A stretch of 10,832 bases of DNA from Acanthaster planci (taxonomy: Eukaryota > Echinodermata > Asteroidea > Valvatida > Acanthasteridae), in the NCBI RefSeq assembly GCF_001949145.1, contig NW_019091711.1, positions 127,837-138,668 on the forward strand, in the 5' to 3' direction. The translations under genes and the position numbers were made by a program. This document shows positions 7,881 through 10,832 of the stretch, in pieces. How positions within the stretch are numbered: the stretch's first letter is position 1; every line of letters begins with the position of its first letter. The notes below the pieces were generated by a model. It had not been told where the DNA came from. It saw only the letters and a program-made list of their open reading frames with translations, and searched no databases.

Positions 7881-8924
7881 TCAGGTAATGGCATTAGGCC
7901 AGCAACCGGAACGCTTCTGTCGAAGACAGTCGGCTTGTCTTAGGACAGTTTCAGGTGCAGGTAACGGAGCGGGACCCAGGGTACTTGGTGATGAAGCACT
8001 GGTCTTCATTGATGTGTTGCGAGGGGGTCCACTTATACATGTATCTTTCTTTGTTAGGGCATCCTCCACCACAGGTGTGTGTGAAGAAGGCTGTGAGCTT
8101 GGAGTGGTACTATCAGGACAGGGTATGACTGTCCATTCATACTCATCGGAGGAAGAATTACCTTCAGCCTCACTCTCGTCATTACCCTCAACGAAGGGTA
8201 GGTTGAGAGGGGGCATACCCAAATTAGACCCAACAGACTCCCCCCTAGGATCAAGGACTAACATCTTCCGATTGACCCACTGCAGAGCACCCCCATCAAA
8301 TGGCCTGACCGCATACAGACCCCCCTCTTCATTACGCTTCACCACGATATGCTGCAATTCACCATAAGTGTTTGCTAACTTGTGTCTACCTGTGAACGCG
8401 CACTCCTTCAACAGTACCCGGCTACCAACAGGGAGGGGGCTTGTGTGCACGCGCTTGTCGTAACGACGCTTGTTCGCCTGTGCTGCTTTCAGCAGGCGCT
8501 GCTTTGCTAACCCATGTGCTTCTTGGATGAGTTTAGCCTGTCGCTCCACAATGCTTTCATCCCAGTTGGAATGAGTACGGTTTATTAGTTGATCTAGTGG
8601 CACCGTCGGCTCACGGCCAAACATAAGTGTGTATGGGGTGAATCCGGTCACGCCGTGTGGCGTGGAGTTGTATATGAAAACCAAATGGGGAAGCAAATCT
8701 GGCCATTGACTACGGTTCTTGCGATCAAGTGATTTGATTAACCCACAGAGTGTCTTGTTAAGACGCTCGGTTTGAGCGTTTCCTTGAGGATGATATGGGG
8801 TTGTCCTCGTCTTGCGAACTCCATACAATTTGCACAATTCCTGAATGACATTGCCCTCAAAATTTCGGCCTCTGTCCGAATGCAATTGCATTGGGACCCC
8901 GTACCGAACAAACCAATGGTCCCT
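7881..8924 (-). pseudogene. pol: Ty3/gypsy pol, second part of integrase and C-terminal tail
   Basis: This is the downstream part of the integrase, which joins the DNA copy of the element into the genome. The frame resumes with RDHWFVRYGVP and carries the second catalytic aspartate in LHSD (8876-8874) and the glutamate in NAQTERLN, with 35 residues between them, the DD35E spacing. Then come an integrase C-terminal module (RVLLKECAFTGRHKL to YAVRPFDGG and a tryptophan-rich strand) and an acidic, Ser/Pro-rich tail ending at the stop at 7881-7883. This half has no internal stop or frameshift. It is cut off from its first half by the insert at about 8925-9496, which also shifts the frame (left half and right half differ), so no full integrase can be made from the sequence as given. 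Confidence 0.9.
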
Positions 8925-8925
8925 C

Positions 8926-8926
8926 N
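8926..8926. other. Undetermined base (n) at the insert/integrase junction
   Basis: The only n in the window lies two bases from the point where integrase similarity resumes on the minus strand (arginine codon 8922-8924). Isolated undetermined bases at abrupt changes of content can mark uncertain assembly joins. Confidence 0.95.
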
Positions 8927-8945
8927 GGAAATCCCCCGTTTTTTT

Positions 8946-9082
8946 AGTCGATGTCTACCCAGGGGTGTTGAGCAAAAACGGGTCTCGCCTCATTTCTGGA
9001 TTTTCCCATTTTTTCTCACCAAAAAGGTTTCGACAATTTTTTGAGTCGATGTACTACCCAAGGGTTTTGAGCAAAAACGGGG
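8946..9082. repeat. Two-copy direct repeat, offset 98-99 bp
   Basis: AGTCGATGTCTACCCAGGGG and on to GAGCAAAAACGGG (8946-8982) recurs as AGTCGATGTACTACCCAAGG and on to GAGCAAAAACGGGG (9044-9082), with a few mismatches and one or two small indels. Each copy is preceded by a run of T. The repeat fills the non-coding end of the insert, next to the undetermined base. It may be a fragment of a satellite with a period near 98 bp. Confidence 0.85.
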
Positions 9083-9496
9083 TAAAAAGGGGTGTGTGAT
9101 CTCGAACTCTCCTATCCCTACTACTTGAGGAGCAATGTTGAATGAGTAGTCGATTTCACTGACAGTACCCAGTCTCACTTTCTCAACATTTGGAAGACCC
9201 TTCCCAGTGCGTTTCCTCTTTGCAGGGCGTCCTCCCTTCAGAAGATTACTGTACAGTTCACATGTAGTGCATACTCCAGTCCTTGAACGTTTTGGCCACT
9301 CGTGTGGGTTATATGAATGCGAATATCCGATTTCTCGAGTTTGTTGCTTACATTGAGTCAAGTTTCGAACACATCTCCAGCACAGTTTATTTGGATGTCT
9401 TGAAGAATCATCTAGCCAGATGTTTATACTGTACAATTTTTCCAACTCTTTCCTGTACCTTGCACAGTCAACTGCTTTGTACGTGTTATTTGTATT
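8990..9496 (-). pseudogene. RAG1 N-terminal-like zinc-binding fragment inserted in gypsy integrase
   Basis: This fragment continues in frame from the interrupted integrase and ends at a stop at 8990-8992. The recognisable domain spans about 9197-9466: a Cys-Ala-Arg-Tyr and ELEKLYSIN segment, then HPNKLCWRC (His, then a CxxC pair at about 9382-9371), then NPHEW, a second CxxC pair (GVCTTC, about 9271-9260), and the basic LLKGGRPAKRKRTGKG. The order of a His-Pro/CxxC block, a Pro-His/Trp region, CxxC and a basic GGRPxK tail matches the N-terminal, non-core region of RAG1 and of many repeat-associated invertebrate proteins, as I remember them. In RAG1 this region helps regulate recombination and does not carry the catalytic residues. 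The preceding zinc cysteines and the RING finger are not present, so this is a piece, not a whole domain set. From about 9090 to 8990 the frame runs through non-coding repeat. Assignment rests on motif pattern only. Confidence 0.62.
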
Positions 9497-10567
9497 TAAT
9501 GCTCGGGCCACTGTGGATGCTTTCTGATCCCTGCAGGGCACTGCTACTGCAAACTTTGTGAAGGAGTCCGTCATGACGAGGACATCCTCGATATTGCCTC
9601 GTCCCTTGTCAAGTTTGAGAAAATCGATCGCTAACCGCTCTAAGGGTTGAAAGGACAACAGATGTTGCAAGGGTGCTCGTACAGTAGGGGTAGGAGTCTT
9701 GGTGATAGTACAATGATAGCAAAGGCGAATATGTTCGCGAATGTAGGTATTCATGCCCGGCCAGAAACATCGCCTCTTCAAGAAGGATAAAGTTCTCCCA
9801 ACCCCCTGATGTCCCCACTGATCATGGGCCGCCTCTACTAGGGTGTTGCGAAGAGACTTTGGAACTAAGAGTTGCTCTATTTGCCCAAGACCAGGTTCAT
9901 CCACAACCCGATACAGAACACCATTATGTTCAGCCAGATGAGGCCACTCCTTAACCCATCCCTTCACTTCAGTGGTAAAAAGGCCAGGGTCAAAGCCCTC
10001 TTGCCCAGGCTCCAAACGTCTGTCCCACAGGACCCAGACTTTCCCTAGGGCATCATCCTTCTTTTGCAAAGAAGTCAAGTCACTGAAAGAAAAGGACGGC
10101 AATACTGAAGGTGTGACACCGGGCAAATCACCCGTGTCCACAGGAGAACAAAGCTCATCTCCCTGAACAGCCTGTAGGTGTGCAGGAATAGGGGGGCTCA
10201 GAGTTACTGGTTCAAATAACTCAGCCACCTCCACAACATCTTCTGGGGGGTTCCGACTAAGGGCATCGGCGCACTTATTCGTACGGCCAGAGCGGTATCT
10301 GATTTCCAACTCGAAGGGGGCAAGTTGCGCAACCCAGCGCTGCTCGGTTGCTCCTAGTTTGGCAGTTTGAATATGTGCTACAGGATTATTATCGGTCCAA
10401 ACTACGGTTTTCCTCCCCAAAAGGTACTCTTTGAACTTCTCAGACACCGCCCACTTAAGGGCGAGCAGCTCCAGTTTGAAACTAGAAAAGTCACTATAGT
10501 TACGCTCTGCCCCTCGCAACCCCCTACTGGCATATGCCACCAGGTGAAGGTTGCCACTCTCATCGTA
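9497..10567 (-). pseudogene. pol: Ty3/gypsy pol, RNase H and first part of integrase
   Basis: This segment starts just after a frameshift near 10567. RNase H removes the RNA strand during reverse transcription. Its glutamate (in KLELLALKW), second aspartate (VVWTDNNPV) and last aspartate (KCADALSR) are present; the first aspartate lies before the shift. A linker of about 140 residues follows, then the integrase zinc finger (H-x4-H in AAHDQWGHQG, then C-x2-C in CYHC) and the start of the catalytic core with the first aspartate in RLAIDFLKL. The segment stops being integrase after STVARAL (9497). The expected continuation, RDHWFV, is found only after the insert. The family is Ty3/gypsy by domain order (RT, RNase H, integrase); the clade is not assigned. 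Confidence 0.92.
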
Positions 10568-10832
10568 CTGAGACAGGCCCCAAGGCCTTTCATGGATGCG
10601 TCTATCTCGAGAACAAAATCCCTATCAAAACGAGGGAATGCAAGCACCGGGGCCTCACAAAGAGCACACTTAAGGGTCTCAAAGGCTTTATTGGCCTCTG
10701 CTGACCATTCAAATGGTCCAGCATACTTCCCTGCTTGTTCCTGTGACTTAACACTCAGTTTGTGCAAAGGTGCAGCGATGGACGAAAACCCTTTCACGTA
10801 TCGCCTATAATAAGAGGCGAGGCCTAAAAAGG
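10568..10832 (-). pseudogene. pol: Ty3/gypsy pol, end of reverse transcriptase and start of RNase H (partial)
   Basis: The frame is open to the window edge and encodes the thumb and connection region of a gypsy reverse transcriptase: FLGLASYYRRYVKGFS, then APLHKL, FEWSAEANKAFETLK and PVLAFPRF. RNase H begins with LEIDASMKGLGACLS, whose aspartate is the first catalytic residue. The YxDD active site, protease and gag lie beyond 10832. The frame is lost at about 10567-10570, where one base is missing relative to the continuing RNase H frame. It belongs to the same element as 9497-10567. Confidence 0.92.

Noticed and set aside
7888-8367. 159-residue plus-strand open frame
   Set aside because: It is the antisense shadow of the Ser/Pro-rich integrase tail.

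Overview
The window reads as intronic and repeat-rich nuclear DNA of an aquatic invertebrate animal. The reasons are spliced exons with clean GT-AG boundaries, several eukaryotic transposon remnants, and a very common palindromic hexamer repeat, (TACATG)n. I cannot decide between a cnidarian and an invertebrate deuterostome such as amphioxus from this sequence alone. Nothing in it looks prokaryotic.

Bases 1-3741, plus strand: two exons of a nicastrin-like gene (gamma-secretase subunit), at 984-1082 and 3618-3741. They join in phase across a 2.5 kb intron and align without gaps to the N-terminal part of the vertebrate ectodomain as I remember it. The intron holds a 425 bp non-autonomous piggyBac-like element with TTAA duplications (2508-2932) and several (TACATG)n clusters. 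No signal-peptide exon was found upstream. The next ectodomain exon was not found downstream, so the rest of the window is probably a long third intron, or the gene is interrupted.

Bases 3742-6750: no gene I can support. The stretch holds more hexamer repeats, a 31 bp tandem repeat (5184-5290) and, on the minus strand, a possible polyadenylation signal (5828-5833).

Bases 6751-10832, minus strand: a transposon block lying antisense to nicastrin. From right to left it holds the end of a Ty3/gypsy reverse transcriptase running off the window edge, RNase H (broken by a one-base frameshift near 10567), the integrase zinc finger and the first part of its catalytic core, a 0.57 kb foreign insert (about 8925-9496), the rest of the integrase with a low-complexity C-terminal tail, a 450 bp spacer, and an intact 225-residue SGNH/GDSL-type hydrolase frame.

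The insert is the most striking part. It encodes a zinc-binding segment resembling the N-terminal, non-catalytic region of RAG1 and of related invertebrate proteins. It sits between the first and second catalytic aspartates of the integrase and begins in frame with it. Its far junction coincides with the only undetermined base in the window (8926), so an assembly join must be excluded before the chimera is believed.
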